A stretch of DNA of 64,000 nucleotides from JAIEPT01 sp038217425 (GCA_038217425.1 JBBQPM010000006.1:1-64000), one strand, 5' to 3'; positions 32,362 to 41,139 are shown, counted from the stretch's first letter. Notes: generated by a model not told the origin, from the letters alone. Translations and numbers: made by a program.

Positions 32362-32934
32362 GTGCCCACCCTGGAAGTCAAAGAGCCGCCCGTTTTCAAT
32401 CTCCCCAACCAACTCACGTTCGGTCGGCTCCTGCTCGGCATCGTCCTGTTCGTCCTCATCCATTTCCACGAATGGTACTGGTCGTTGGCTGTCTTCACGC
32501 TGGCGGCGATCACCGATTATTTCGACGGCTACTTCGCCCGCAAGCATAACGTCGTCTCCACCCTGGGACGCAACCTCGATCCGCTGGTCGACAAGGTCGT
32601 CATTTGCGGCGCCTTCATCTTTTTGGTGGCAATCAAGGATTCGGGCCTCACGCCGTGGATGGCGACCGTCGTGGTGGCGCGCGAACTCGTCATCACGAGC
32701 CTGCGCAGCTACCTCGAAAATCAGAGCGTGACGTTCGGGGCCGAGTTCCTCGGGAAGATCAAGATGGTGCTGCAGTGTGCCGTGCTCATCGCCGTGTTCG
32801 CCTGCCTGGCACATGAGGAATACGGCTGGCTCACCTGGGTGCGCGACGTCGTCATCCACGCGATGCTGGCGGCCACGGCGCTCTCGGGTCTGCAGTATCT
32901 TTGGCGTGCGTTCCTCATCTACCGGAAAGCGTAG
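32362..32934 (+). CDS. pgsA: CDP-diacylglycerol-glycerol-3-phosphate 3-phosphatidyltransferase
   Basis: A GTG start at 32362 follows CCAAGGAAAG. The 190-residue membrane protein has the CDP-alcohol phosphotransferase signature DYFDGYFARKHNVVSTLG and RNLDPLVDK (DxxDGxxARxxxxxxxxGxxxDxxxD), here with a two-residue-longer spacing that still fits the family, in the first third. Four to five membrane helices are visible, including LTFGRLLLGIVLFVLIHFH and ALSGLQYLWRAFLIY. It makes phosphatidylglycerolphosphate from CDP-diacylglycerol in the cytoplasmic membrane. It is 18 bases after rimO and faces the diguanylate cyclase gene, with a REPIN-like hairpin between the convergent ends. Confidence 0.93.
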   Translation: MPTLEVKEPPVFNLPNQLTFGRLLLGIVLFVLIHFHEWYWSLAVFTLAAITDYFDGYFARKHNVVSTLGRNLDPLVDKVVICGAFIFLVAIKDSGLTPWMATVVVARELVITSLRSYLENQSVTFGAEFLGKIKMVLQCAVLIAVFACLAHEEYGWLTWVRDVVIHAMLAATALSGLQYLWRAFLIYRKA

Positions 32935-32939
32935 CGTCC

Positions 32940-33067
32940 GCCGAAAGCGCAGGGATGGCTATCCCTGGAACGCGCCGAAAATCAGCATCCAATTCGCGAT
33001 CGTCATCTCCGAAAAATGATGTTACGCAGGGCGCGTCCCCAGGGATAGCTATCCCTGGGCTTTCGGG
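32940..33067. repeat. Paired palindrome (CCAGGGAT...ATCCCTGG family), complete copy
   Basis: Arms at 32940-32976 and 33029-33067 are inverted copies. Each contains the inner palindrome AGGGATGGCTATCCCT (left arm) or CCCAGGGATAGCTATCCCTG (right arm) and outer CCGAAAGC/GCTTTCGG words. A 52-base spacer lies between. It lies between the convergent ends of pgsA and the diguanylate cyclase gene, where it can serve both as a terminator. Confidence 0.9.
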
Positions 33068-33069
33068 AA

Positions 33070-33990
33070 CTATGCGACGCCGTGTGCGGACGGACTGAGG
33101 ACGACGCGATTGCGACCCTGCTTCTTCGCTTCGTAGAGCGTCTCGTCCGCCTGATGGACGAGGTCTTCGAGCCTGGGGCGGTTGCTATCTTCGAAGACGG
33201 CGACGCCAAAACTCGCGGTAGCGGCAATTTCATTCCCCTCGACGGAGATCGGCGCTTCCGCGAGGCGCTGGCGTAAACGTTCCGCGAGTTTGCCGGACCC
33301 GTCGCGGTTGGAATTGGGCACGACGATCAGAAACTCCTCACCGCCCCAGCGTCCCACGAGATCGTAGGGCCGAAGCGATACGGCAAGCCGACGCGTCACC
33401 TCGCGCAAGACTTCGTCTCCGGCCCGGTGTCCGAAACGGTCGTTGATCTTCTTGAAATGATCGATGTCCACCATCACCAGTCCGAGCGAGCCGTTCTCGC
33501 GCCGGGTGCGCGACAGCTCGGCCTGCAAGATCTCCATGATGGCCCGGCGATTCCACGCCCCGGTCAGAAAATCGCGCGACGCCTGCACTCGCAGCGCGTC
33601 GCGCGAGGCGATCAACTCTTCCTGCAGCGTCACGATGCGGATGCCGGTCTTGAGCCGAGCTTTCAGTTCCAGGGGATCGAACGGTTTGACGACGTAATCA
33701 TCCGCTCCCGACTCGAGGCCCTGTACCAAGTCGTCTTTCTCGGAACGAGCGGTAAGCAGAATCAAATAAGGATACCGCTCGCGGAGACGCACGGCCTTGC
33801 AGACGTCGGGGCCGTCCATTCCCGGCATCATCCAATCCAGCAGCGCCAAGGGGGGCGCGTTCTCATTCTGTAAGATCTTGAGGGCGTCGTCGCCGTTGGC
33901 GACGGCCACGACTTCGTGCCCCCATCCGCTCAAGGTTCGCTGGAGCAGCGTGCGCGAGATCGGGTCGTCTTCGGCAATCAAGATTTTCAC
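33070..33990 (-). CDS. Response regulator with GGDEF diguanylate cyclase domain (PleD-like)
   Basis: The 306-residue protein (GTG start at 33990) has a receiver domain (1-120) with Glu-Asp pair in IAEDDP, phospho-acceptor Asp52 (LLDWMMPGMDG) and Lys in VVKPFD. A short helical linker leads to a GGDEF domain (about 145-300) with WGGEEFLIVV as active site. RPYD lies five residues before GGEEF and matches the RxxD product-inhibition site, so c-di-GMP feedback is likely. It should make c-di-GMP when phosphorylated. No partner kinase or c-di-GMP receptor is adjacent, and it is convergent with pgsA across the hairpin repeat. Confidence 0.95.
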   Translation of the reverse strand: MKILIAEDDPISRTLLQRTLSGWGHEVVAVANGDDALKILQNENAPPLALLDWMMPGMDGPDVCKAVRLRERYPYLILLTARSEKDDLVQGLESGADDYVVKPFDPLELKARLKTGIRIVTLQEELIASRDALRVQASRDFLTGAWNRRAIMEILQAELSRTRRENGSLGLVMVDIDHFKKINDRFGHRAGDEVLREVTRRLAVSLRPYDLVGRWGGEEFLIVVPNSNRDGSGKLAERLRQRLAEAPISVEGNEIAATASFGVAVFEDSNRPRLEDLVHQADETLYEAKKQGRNRVVLSPSAHGVA

Positions 33991-34055
33991 GGCGTGTCAC
34001 GTCAGGGATGTTTCGCGGCGAGTCTGGCCGTCATTGTACAGCATCCCAATGGGAA

Positions 34056-34703
34056 TTAACGCACGTTATGGGCCACGGCGGTATACATTCCAAGCGCAAC
34101 GGTTCCGCCCATGACGAAACCGAAGCCGATCGCCATGAGGAGCAAAGACTCCGCCACTTCATCGAAGCGGGTGATGATGTAATAGAGTGAGTAAAACGGC
34201 ACGAAGAGTAACATCAGTCCGCACGCCAAGTCTTCATTGAAGGCGACGTAGATGATCATGATGTTGCTTACGAACAATAGGATGGCGCCGACGAGAATGT
34301 GAATCAAGAGCAAGGGTCCAAAGACGATGCCGGGCACCAACGTCACGAGCCAGACGGTACCGAGAATGGAGAGGATTTTCTGGAACGACATCGGGCCGGA
34401 GAGGAAACTCAGGCCGCGGCGGCGTTTCTTCTTCTTTTTCTTTTTTTTGCGAGGGAATTCCTCGATGTCGTCTTCGTGAAACGCCGGGGGCGGGCCGCTT
34501 CGAACCGGCGTCCGCGGCCTTGGAACTGGCTTGGTTGCAGTGATAGCGTCGTCGACGATCTCTTCGAATTCCTCGACTTCCAGAATCTCTTCCGAGGGCA
34601 ATGTGAACTTGGTTCGACAAATCGGACACAGCGCGGTTCGGCCGCGCAGTTTGTCGTCGAGCCGAAACAGTTTGTCGCACTTGGGACAATTCGTCGTGAA
34701 CAT
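34056..34703 (-). CDS. Zinc-ribbon membrane protein (MJ0042-like N-terminus)
   Basis: The 215-residue protein starts with a zinc ribbon (CPKCDKLF ... CPICRTKFTLP; residues 6-33) of the MJ0042/planctomycete type. An acidic and then very basic segment follows (a run of lysines at about 87-96), then four membrane helices between about 105 and 212 (LSILGTVWLVTLVPGIVFGP, ILLFVSNIMIIYVAF, LMLLFVPFYSLYYII, LLLMAIGFGFVMGGTVALGMY). It is a membrane protein of unknown role; zinc ribbons of this type are common N-terminal modules in planctomycetes. It stands alone and is divergent from the DUF1549/DUF1553 gene. Confidence 0.8.
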   Translation of the reverse strand: MFTTNCPKCDKLFRLDDKLRGRTALCPICRTKFTLPSEEILEVEEFEEIVDDAITATKPVPRPRTPVRSGPPPAFHEDDIEEFPRKKKKKKKKRRRGLSFLSGPMSFQKILSILGTVWLVTLVPGIVFGPLLLIHILVGAILLFVSNIMIIYVAFNEDLACGLMLLFVPFYSLYYIITRFDEVAESLLLMAIGFGFVMGGTVALGMYTAVAHNVR

Positions 34704-34865
34704 CGTTTCTGCGCCGCGGAGAGAAAATCGGAACTTCGTCCTAGTTTATTTACCGATGACGCATGCCGAAGGCCATTGGGGCGGGCGACGAACCTTTGAC
34801 TTTTTCGCCCGGCTGATTTATCATCACTCTATCGCCCCTATTCCCACCTTCCCGCCAGCCGCACC

Positions 34866-37391
34866 ATGAAAACCGCTTTCCCCCTGATTGCGTTCTTTGC
34901 TGCGACCGTCCTCCAGGCCCAGGCTCCCGCCAAGGTCGATCTGGCGAAATTGCCGCCTGCCGCCAAAGCGAAGGTCGACTTTGTTCGCGACGTGCAGCCG
35001 ATATTCGCGAAGGCGTGTTATGCCTGTCACGGCCCGGAGAAACAGCGAGGCGGATTGCGTCTGGATCTGCGCCAACCCGCACTGGAAGGCAGCAACGCCG
35101 GGCCGGTGCTGGTCGCCAAGAACCTGCAGAAATCGCGTCTGCTTCATACAGTGGCCGGGCTCGATGCCGAAATGCAGATGCCGCCCAAAGGACGCACCGC
35201 GCTGACGCCGAGTGAGATCGGCACCCTGCGCGCCTGGATCGAACAAGGCCTCGATTGGCCCGAGACGGCCGCGGGCTCGGTGACCAAGGCTGCGTCTACA
35301 CACTGGGCGTATCAGCCGCTCACCCCCCCTGCCCTGTCGATGGTCAAGCACGCTGCGTGGCCGATCTCGGATCTCGATCGCATCATTCTTGCCCGGCTCG
35401 AAAAGGAAAAAATCGCCCCCTCGCCCGCCGCCGATCGCGCCACGTACATTCGTCGTCTCAGCTTCGATCTACTCGGCTTGCCGCCGACCGCCGCCGAGGT
35501 GCAGGCGTTCGTCGAGGATGCGAGTTCCAACGCCTATGAAAAGTTGGTCGATCGCCTGCTCGCTTCGCCGCACTACGGGGAGCGCTGGGGCCGGCACTGG
35601 CTCGATCTCGCGCGGTACGCCGACAGCGACGGTTACGAGGCGGATCGCCCGCGCGTCTACGCCTTCCGATATCGCGACTGGGTGATCGACGCCTTCAACC
35701 GCGACATGCCGTTCGATCAGTTCGCCCTCGAGCAACTCGCCGGCGACCTCCTTCCGGGCGCCACGCTCGCGCAGAAGACGGCAACCGGGTTTCATCGCAA
35801 TACGCTTACGAACAAAGAAGGAGGCACCGACAAGGAGCAGTTCCGCGTCGAAGCGGTCTTCGATCGCGTGCACACCACCTTCAAGATCTTCTTCGGGCTG
35901 ACGATGAACTGCAGCCAATGCCACGACCACAAGTACGATCAACTCAGCCAGCGCGAGTTTTATCAGGCTTTTGCCTTTTTCAACAGCGACGACGAGATCG
36001 ACATTCCTTCGCCGCTCAAGGAAGATACCCTCGTCTTCACCAAGGCGAAGGCGGCGAGCGACAAGAAGATCAAGGAATTTCAAGCCAAGATCGACGACTT
36101 CAAGAAGTCCGCTTTCGCAAAACTTCCCGCATGGGAAAAGAAGCTTAAAGCTGAGGACAGGGCGAAGCTCCCGGCCGCGATCCTCAAAGAACTTGGTAAG
36201 CCAGTGACCGAGCGGGGCGCCAAGTTCCCCGAGGAGGTCGTCGACTATCTGGCCAAGCTCGATGCAAACGTCATCGAGTGGACGAAGGGAATTGCCGACC
36301 TCAACAAAAAGCCGCCGACGCCTGCGTTCGTCGCCACGCTCGGCGTGGGCAAGGGGCGCAAAACGCACGTGATGATTCGGGGCGACTTCTTGCGCCTGGG
36401 CGTCGAAGTGAGCCCCGGCACGCCGGCGGTACTGCATTCGTTACCGCAGACCGCGAAGCCGACGCGTTTAGACCTGGCCAGGTGGATCAACTCGCCCGAA
36501 AATTCGCTGACGCCGCGCGTGATCGTCAACTGGGTTTGGCATCATTACTTCGGTCGAGGCATCGTGCCGACGCTGGAAGATTTCGGCGTACAGGGCGAAC
36601 GGCCGTCGCATCCGGAACTCCTCGATCATCTGGCGATCGAGTTCCTCCGGGGCAAGTCGAGCCTGAAGGCGCTGCACAAGCAAATCGTGCTCTCTGCAAC
36701 GTATCGGCAATCCTCGATGGCGCGTCCGGAGTTGCTCAAACGCGATCCGCTGAATGTGTTGTTGGCGAGGCAGAATCGGTTGCGTTTCGAGGCTGAGATC
36801 GTGCGCGATAGCGCGCTCGCGGTCGGCGGGTTGCTGCATCCGAAGATCGGCGGCCCGAGCGTGAAGCCGCCGCAGCCCAAGGGTATTTCCGAGCTGACCT
36901 ACGCCAACGCCGCCAAGTGGGTCGAGAGCGAAGGGACGGACCGCTACCGTCGCGGCATGTACACGTGGTTTCAGCGGACCAGTCCTTACCCGATGCTGAT
37001 GACGTTCGACGCGCCCGATGGGGTCCTTTCCTGCGTGCGGCGCGAGCGTACCAACACGCCGCTGCAATCGCTGACGCTTCTCAATGACCCGACCTTCGTC
37101 GATTGCTTCCAGGGATTCGCCAAACGCATCGTGAGCGAGTCGAAGGATCTGGACGAGCGGATGAAGTTCGCGTTCCGCACCGCGCTGAGTCGCGAACCCT
37201 CGGCCGAGGAACTCTCCGCGCTACGGGGCCTTTATGCCGATCTGCTGGCATCGGCCAAGAGGAATGGCGAGGTCTCGAAGAAGCTTGCGGGGACCTCGAT
37301 TCTCGCAGGCGTGCCGATCGAGGAATCGGCCGCGTGGGTCGGCGTCGCGCGGACGATCCTCAATCTCGACGAGTTCGTGACCCGCGAGTAG
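34866..37391 (+). CDS. DUF1549/DUF1553 planctomycete cytochrome C-containing protein
   Basis: The 841-residue protein has a signal peptide (residues 1-18, ending in LQAQA). A cytochrome-like haem motif CYACHG lies in FVRDVQPIFAKACYACHGPE at about residue 55, then the PSCyt2 domain DUF1549 (about 160-370) with NCSQCHDHKYD as a second CxxCH, and DUF1553 (PSD1, about 540-830) with PRVIVNWVWHHYFGRGIV and RRERTNTPLQSLTLLNDPTF. The family is typical of planctomycetes and usually precedes a DUF1501 (sulfatase-like) partner; here no DUF1501 gene follows, so the partner is missing or elsewhere. It is thought to act in the periplasm on complex substrates. Confidence 0.93.
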   Translation: MKTAFPLIAFFAATVLQAQAPAKVDLAKLPPAAKAKVDFVRDVQPIFAKACYACHGPEKQRGGLRLDLRQPALEGSNAGPVLVAKNLQKSRLLHTVAGLDAEMQMPPKGRTALTPSEIGTLRAWIEQGLDWPETAAGSVTKAASTHWAYQPLTPPALSMVKHAAWPISDLDRIILARLEKEKIAPSPAADRATYIRRLSFDLLGLPPTAAEVQAFVEDASSNAYEKLVDRLLASPHYGERWGRHWLDLARYADSDGYEADRPRVYAFRYRDWVIDAFNRDMPFDQFALEQLAGDLLPGATLAQKTATGFHRNTLTNKEGGTDKEQFRVEAVFDRVHTTFKIFFGLTMNCSQCHDHKYDQLSQREFYQAFAFFNSDDEIDIPSPLKEDTLVFTKAKAASDKKIKEFQAKIDDFKKSAFAKLPAWEKKLKAEDRAKLPAAILKELGKPVTERGAKFPEEVVDYLAKLDANVIEWTKGIADLNKKPPTPAFVATLGVGKGRKTHVMIRGDFLRLGVEVSPGTPAVLHSLPQTAKPTRLDLARWINSPENSLTPRVIVNWVWHHYFGRGIVPTLEDFGVQGERPSHPELLDHLAIEFLRGKSSLKALHKQIVLSATYRQSSMARPELLKRDPLNVLLARQNRLRFEAEIVRDSALAVGGLLHPKIGGPSVKPPQPKGISELTYANAAKWVESEGTDRYRRGMYTWFQRTSPYPMLMTFDAPDGVLSCVRRERTNTPLQSLTLLNDPTFVDCFQGFAKRIVSESKDLDERMKFAFRTALSREPSAEELSALRGLYADLLASAKRNGEVSKKLAGTSILAGVPIEESAAWVGVARTILNLDEFVTRE

Positions 37392-37504
37392 GCGAGCATT
37401 TTCTTGCATTCTCCGCGTGCTGCCCATATAGTGCACCATTACCTCTCGAGGCGGCGAGCGTCTGGAACCGCTCGCTTAAATCCAGTCACGATCAGGATGA
37501 TGGT

Positions 37505-38863
37505 ATGGCAAAGCTGAAGCTGCCTCGCATTCGCCACTCCGCGAACGGCGCCCTCGAGCAACTCACGCAACTCAGCCGTCGGCTCAGTCTGCAGGCCGAC
37601 GTCGTCTCGCCGCGCGGCAAACAACTCACCGAGAAAGTGTTCGGCCAAGCCCTCACGCCCGCGCAGGTCGTCGAGCGCATCTGTGCCGACGTCCGCAAGG
37701 ACAAGACCAGGGCCGTCCTGCATTACACCGAACAACTCGACGGCAAGACGCTGACCGCGGAGACCTTACGCGTCGGCGAAGAGGAGTTGGCCGCCGCTCA
37801 CAAGTCGGCCGCGCCCGAGTTCTTGGCCACGCTGCGCCGCGTGCGCCATAACATCACGACCTTTCAGGCCGGGATCCTCAATTCGGACGCGACGCTCGTC
37901 AGTTACGGCAAGCACGAACTCAAGCTGCGATATCGGCCCATGCGCCGCGTCGGCATTTGCGTCCCCGGCGGCGCGGCCGCGTATCCCTCGACGCTGCTCA
38001 TGACCGTCTGCCCCGCCAAGGCCGCGGGCGTCCGCGAAATCGCCGTCGTCATGCCCCCCACTGCGAACGGCGCCTACAATTCCGATCTGCTCGCCACCTG
38101 CTGGGAACTCGGCGTGCGCGAAGTCTATCGCATGGGAGGCGCCCAGGCCGTCGCCGCCCTCGCTTACGGGACCGAGGACATCCCGCCTGTCGACATGATC
38201 GTCGGCCCCGGGAACATCTTCGTCACTCTCGCCAAGAAGTACGTCTACGGGCAAGTCGCCATCGATTGCCTGGCCGGGCCCAGCGAAGTCGTCGTCCTCG
38301 CCGACGAGACCGCTCCGCCGGAATACATCGCCGCGGATTTGATCGCCCAGGCGGAACACGACCCCGCGAGCAGCGTGCTCATCACCTGGCACGAACCGTT
38401 ACTGGATCTCGTCGAGGCTGCGCTCGAACGCCAACTCACGCGCCTTTCGCGCGGCGAACTGGCGCGCGTCTGTCTCGAGCAATTCGGCGCCTTGGTGCTG
38501 GCGCGCGACGCGACGCAGGCGTGTCAGTGGACGAACTTGCTGGGCCCCGAGCATCTGCACATCGCCACCAAGAATGCGGACCGCCTGGCCGACCGCATCG
38601 ACAACGCCGGCGCCATCTTTCTGGGGCACTATTCGCCGGTCGCGCTGGGCGACTACGCCGCGGGCCCCTCCCACGTATTGCCGACCGGCGGCACCGCGCG
38701 CTTCGCGAGCGGCCTGTGCGCCAACGACTTCCTGCGCCGTTCGAGCGTGCTGTCGTTCTCGCCGAAGGGCCTGGAAGCGATGGCCAACGACGTCGGAGTC
38801 CTGGCGGCGAAGGAAGGGCTGACCGCCCACGCCCGCAGCGTCGAAATCCGCCGGGCCGATTGA
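37505..38863 (+). CDS. hisD: Histidinol dehydrogenase
   Basis: The ATG at 37505 (MAKLKLPRIRHS) follows AGGATGATGGT; the frame remains open upstream inside the previous gene. The 452-residue protein contains the HisD landmarks: MRRVGICVPGGAAAYPSTLLM, YRMGGAQAVAALAYGT, DMIVGPGNIFVTLAKKYVYG, IDCLAGPSEVVVLADE, LIAQAEHDP with zinc ligands, GPEHLHIATKNAD and the C-terminal GPSHVLPTGGTARFASGL. It performs the last two oxidations of histidine biosynthesis. No other his gene is beside it. It follows the DUF1549/DUF1553 gene by 113 bases. Confidence 0.95.
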   Translation: MAKLKLPRIRHSANGALEQLTQLSRRLSLQADVVSPRGKQLTEKVFGQALTPAQVVERICADVRKDKTRAVLHYTEQLDGKTLTAETLRVGEEELAAAHKSAAPEFLATLRRVRHNITTFQAGILNSDATLVSYGKHELKLRYRPMRRVGICVPGGAAAYPSTLLMTVCPAKAAGVREIAVVMPPTANGAYNSDLLATCWELGVREVYRMGGAQAVAALAYGTEDIPPVDMIVGPGNIFVTLAKKYVYGQVAIDCLAGPSEVVVLADETAPPEYIAADLIAQAEHDPASSVLITWHEPLLDLVEAALERQLTRLSRGELARVCLEQFGALVLARDATQACQWTNLLGPEHLHIATKNADRLADRIDNAGAIFLGHYSPVALGDYAAGPSHVLPTGGTARFASGLCANDFLRRSSVLSFSPKGLEAMANDVGVLAAKEGLTAHARSVEIRRAD

Positions 38864-38925
38864 CGAACGTTCTCGTTTACGATTGCCTTGATGGATCCAA
38901 TCCAGCTAAGATCAAGGAACGCCCT

Positions 38926-39193
38926 ATGCCGTTTCGCTGGATCGACTGGAACCGCGACCATATTCGGCGCGCATGGTGTGGACCCAGATGAGGCGGAATC
39001 GGTCGTTCGACATGCTCAATCGCCTTATCCCGAGCAAGTCGGCGACGACAAGCTGTTGGTCATCGGACGAGGATCTGGCGGAAGATTGCTGCAGGTTATT
39101 TTCGTAGTGGATCCCGATGATACAATTTTCGTGATCCACGCTCGGCCGTTGACAGAGCGCGAGAAGCGGCGATACCGCAGGAGAAGCCGATAA
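38926..39193 (+). pseudogene. BrnT-like toxin, frameshifted near its N-terminus
   Basis: The start ATG at 38926 reads MPFRWIDWNRDHIR, the usual start of the BrnT/DUF497 family (xFxWxxxNRxHIxxHGVxxxEA). The homology then jumps by one base into another frame: HGVDPDEAESVVRHAQSPYP, then DDKLLVIGRGSGGRLLQVIF and FVIHARPLTEREKRRYRRRSR to the stop at 39191-39193. One extra G in the run GGCGCGC at 38967-38971 would explain the break. BrnT is an RNase toxin of a type II toxin-antitoxin pair. The stop codon overlaps the start of the antitoxin gene by one base, so the pair is still recognisable. It could also be a sequencing or assembly error. Confidence 0.8.
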
Positions 39194-39510
39194 TGAACTC
39201 CAAAGAGAATCTAACACCTTACTCGGAGAGAACTCCCGAAGAACTCCGCGCCGCGACAAAGGAGTTCGACGAAGAGTTCGCGGCCGATCGCGCTGTACCT
39301 CTCTCATCTGATTTGATGGCCCGATGGAAGCGCGCTCAGGCGAAACTTTGTGAAACCGAGAACGGCTCGATCGAACAGACCGTTTCGGTCCGATTGAACA
39401 AGGAGTTGCTGGAACGCTGCAACGCACTGGCAAAAAAGAAGAGCATCAGTCGCGATGCTCTGTTCGCCCGCGGCCTTCTTGTATTGTTGACTGCGGAAGG
39501 AGAATTTTAA
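39193..39510 (+). CDS. Ribbon-helix-helix antitoxin (BrnA-like)
   Basis: The 105-residue protein starts at the ATG overlapping the toxin stop (TAATG). Its N-terminal part is charged (EELRAATKEFDEEFAAD), and the C-terminal part has a ribbon-helix-helix signature (TVSVRLNKELLERCNALAKKKSISRDALFARGL, seen as the words TVSVRLNKELLERC and ISRDALFARGL), which should dimerise and bind the operator of its own operon. In BrnTA the antitoxin follows the toxin and both form a tight complex; the order here is the same. With the toxin frameshifted the antitoxin may be an orphan repressor. Confidence 0.8.
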   Translation: MNSKENLTPYSERTPEELRAATKEFDEEFAADRAVPLSSDLMARWKRAQAKLCETENGSIEQTVSVRLNKELLERCNALAKKKSISRDALFARGLLVLLTAEGEF

Positions 39511-39527
39511 GCCTGGGAATCGCAACC

Positions 39528-39556
39528 TTGCGTCCCGCGAGTTCTTGCGATAAACT
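39528..39556 (+). promoter_or_regulatory. Candidate promoter TTGCGT-17-TAAACT
   Basis: TTGCGT at 39528-39533 and TAAACT at 39551-39556 with 17 bases between them lie upstream of the small membrane protein and glutathionylspermidine synthase-like genes. It is a reasonable but weak match to a sigma-70-type promoter. Confidence 0.4.
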
Positions 39557-39594
39557 ACCCTTTGGTCACCAAACCCCATTCGAAGGGTTTTCTC

Positions 39595-39915
39595 ATGAAC
39601 GACGAATCGCCCGGTACTGGCTCGCGGATGTCGCCCGTCGTCAAACTGCTGCTCCTCTCCGGCGCAGCGTTCGGCGTCGGCTGGCTCATCTACAATCTCG
39701 TGCAAACGCCCGCCGACGACAACAATAACGGCAACGGCGGCGGCAGCGGGCACCGCTCGCGCTTCGCCTTCATCCCCTTTTTCGGCCCCTCGTTCGGCGG
39801 CGGCGGACGAGTTGGCGGCGGCCCCAGTGCCAGTCCCACCGTTCGCGGCGGTTTCGGCGGCGCCTCCCCTGCCCCGTCCGGCGGCGGCGGGTTTTTCGGA
39901 GGCTTCGGCGGATGA
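39595..39915 (+). CDS. Small membrane protein with glycine-rich tail (YgiB-like position)
   Basis: The 106-residue protein is best started at the ATG at 39595. A membrane helix (residues 15-34, VVKLLLLSGAAFGVGWLIYN) is followed by an Asn/Gly stretch and a tail of glycine-serine-phenylalanine repeats (FGGGGRVGGGPSASP, GGGGFFGGFGG). The stop codon overlaps the ATG of the glutathionylspermidine synthase-like gene (ATGA). In E. coli the YgiC-type synthase is preceded by YgiB, a DUF1190 membrane protein with a glycine-rich end, so this protein may be the functional counterpart. I see no sequence proof of homology. Confidence 0.65.
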   Translation: MNDESPGTGSRMSPVVKLLLLSGAAFGVGWLIYNLVQTPADDNNNGNGGGSGHRSRFAFIPFFGPSFGGGGRVGGGPSASPTVRGGFGGASPAPSGGGGFFGGFGG

Positions 39916-41102
39916 ACCGCATCCTGGCCAAGCCCCGACCCAACTGGCAGGCCCGCGTCGAACAGCACGGCTTCCTCTACCACACCACCGAACAGGGCCA
40001 ACCCTACTGGGATGAGTCCGCTTACTACCACTTCGCCCCCGCCGAGATCGACGTCCTCGAGAAATCTACCTACGAGCTCAGCGAGATGTGTCTCGCCGTC
40101 GTCGAACAGGTCGTGAAGCGAGGCTCCTTCGCTGACTTCGGCATCCCGCCCATGTACCACGATTGGCTGCGCCGCAGCTGGGACACCGACGAACTCACCA
40201 TTTACAGCCGATTCGACTTGCTCTACGACGGCAAGAACCCGCCCAAGATGCTGGAGTACAACGCCGACACGCCGACCGCGCTGCTCGAAGCTGCCGTCGT
40301 GCAGTGGTACTGGAAGCAAGAGGTCGGACTCCCCGGCGATCAGTTCAACTCGATCCACGAACGGCTCATCGAAGCCTGGCGCCGGGTGAAAGATGCCGGC
40401 ATCCCCGCGGTCGCCTTCGCGTCCATTGGCGGGCACACCGAAGATTACATCACCGCCAATTACATGCAAGACGTGGCCATGCAGGCGGGCCTGACCACGC
40501 AGTATTTGCCGCTGCAGCAGATCGGCTGGAACCCCGCGCGCGGCGGATTCGTCGATCTGCAGGATCGTTCGCTGCCGGGGCTTTTCAAGCTCTATCCGTG
40601 GGAATGGATGTTGCGCGAGCAGTTCGCACGCTTCCTTCCTCAGGGCCGAACGCGCTGGTACGAACCGCCGTGGAAGATGCTCCTTTCGAACAAGGCACTC
40701 TTGGCGTGGCTTTGGAAGATGTTTCCCGATCATCCGAACTTGCTCGAAGCGTCGGCGGAACCGCTGCAGGGGCCCTACGTGCGTAAACCGGTGCTGGGCC
40801 GCGAGGGGGCGAACATCACGATCGTGAAGGACGGCCAGGTAGTGGAGCGGACGCCCGGAGACTACGTGGAGGGCCCCTTCGTACACCAGGCGTATTGGCC
40901 GACGCCGCGCTGGCACGGCAAGACGGCGGTCCTCGGCAGCTGGATGGTGAACGGTTATGCCTGCGGCATCGGCATGCGTGAAGACGAAGGCGCGATCACG
41001 ACGAACACGAGCCGATTTGTGCCCCATCTCTTCGACGCGGCGGGTTCGCGCGGCGGTTCGGAGGCCGGCATTCGAGCCGACGTGGGACGCTACCGCGGAT
41101 AG
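39912..41102 (+). CDS. Glutathionylspermidine synthase family protein (YgiC/YjfC-like)
   Basis: The 396-residue protein resembles the ATP-grasp synthetase family of YgiC/YjfC and the C-terminal half of GspSA. It has FLYHTTEQGQPYWDESAYYHF near the N-terminus, LYDGKNPPKMLEYNADTPTALLEAA, and YVRKPVLGREGANITIVKDG in the ATP-binding part. Enzymes of this group ligate a peptide or amino acid to an amine; whether this one makes glutathionylspermidine is unknown because glutathione is uncertain in planctomycetes. It overlaps the small membrane protein gene upstream, suggesting a coupled pair at the membrane. Confidence 0.85.
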   Translation: MNRILAKPRPNWQARVEQHGFLYHTTEQGQPYWDESAYYHFAPAEIDVLEKSTYELSEMCLAVVEQVVKRGSFADFGIPPMYHDWLRRSWDTDELTIYSRFDLLYDGKNPPKMLEYNADTPTALLEAAVVQWYWKQEVGLPGDQFNSIHERLIEAWRRVKDAGIPAVAFASIGGHTEDYITANYMQDVAMQAGLTTQYLPLQQIGWNPARGGFVDLQDRSLPGLFKLYPWEWMLREQFARFLPQGRTRWYEPPWKMLLSNKALLAWLWKMFPDHPNLLEASAEPLQGPYVRKPVLGREGANITIVKDGQVVERTPGDYVEGPFVHQAYWPTPRWHGKTAVLGSWMVNGYACGIGMREDEGAITTNTSRFVPHLFDAAGSRGGSEAGIRADVGRYRG

Positions 41103-41139
41103 TCGGAGTGGAGTATAATTGCGAAGGGGAGACAACGCT

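Noticed and set aside
41114..41119. TATAAT before the antitoxin gene as another leaderless -10 box
   Set aside because: It lies 20 bases before the ATG with a ribosome-binding site between, which fits an ordinary short leader.
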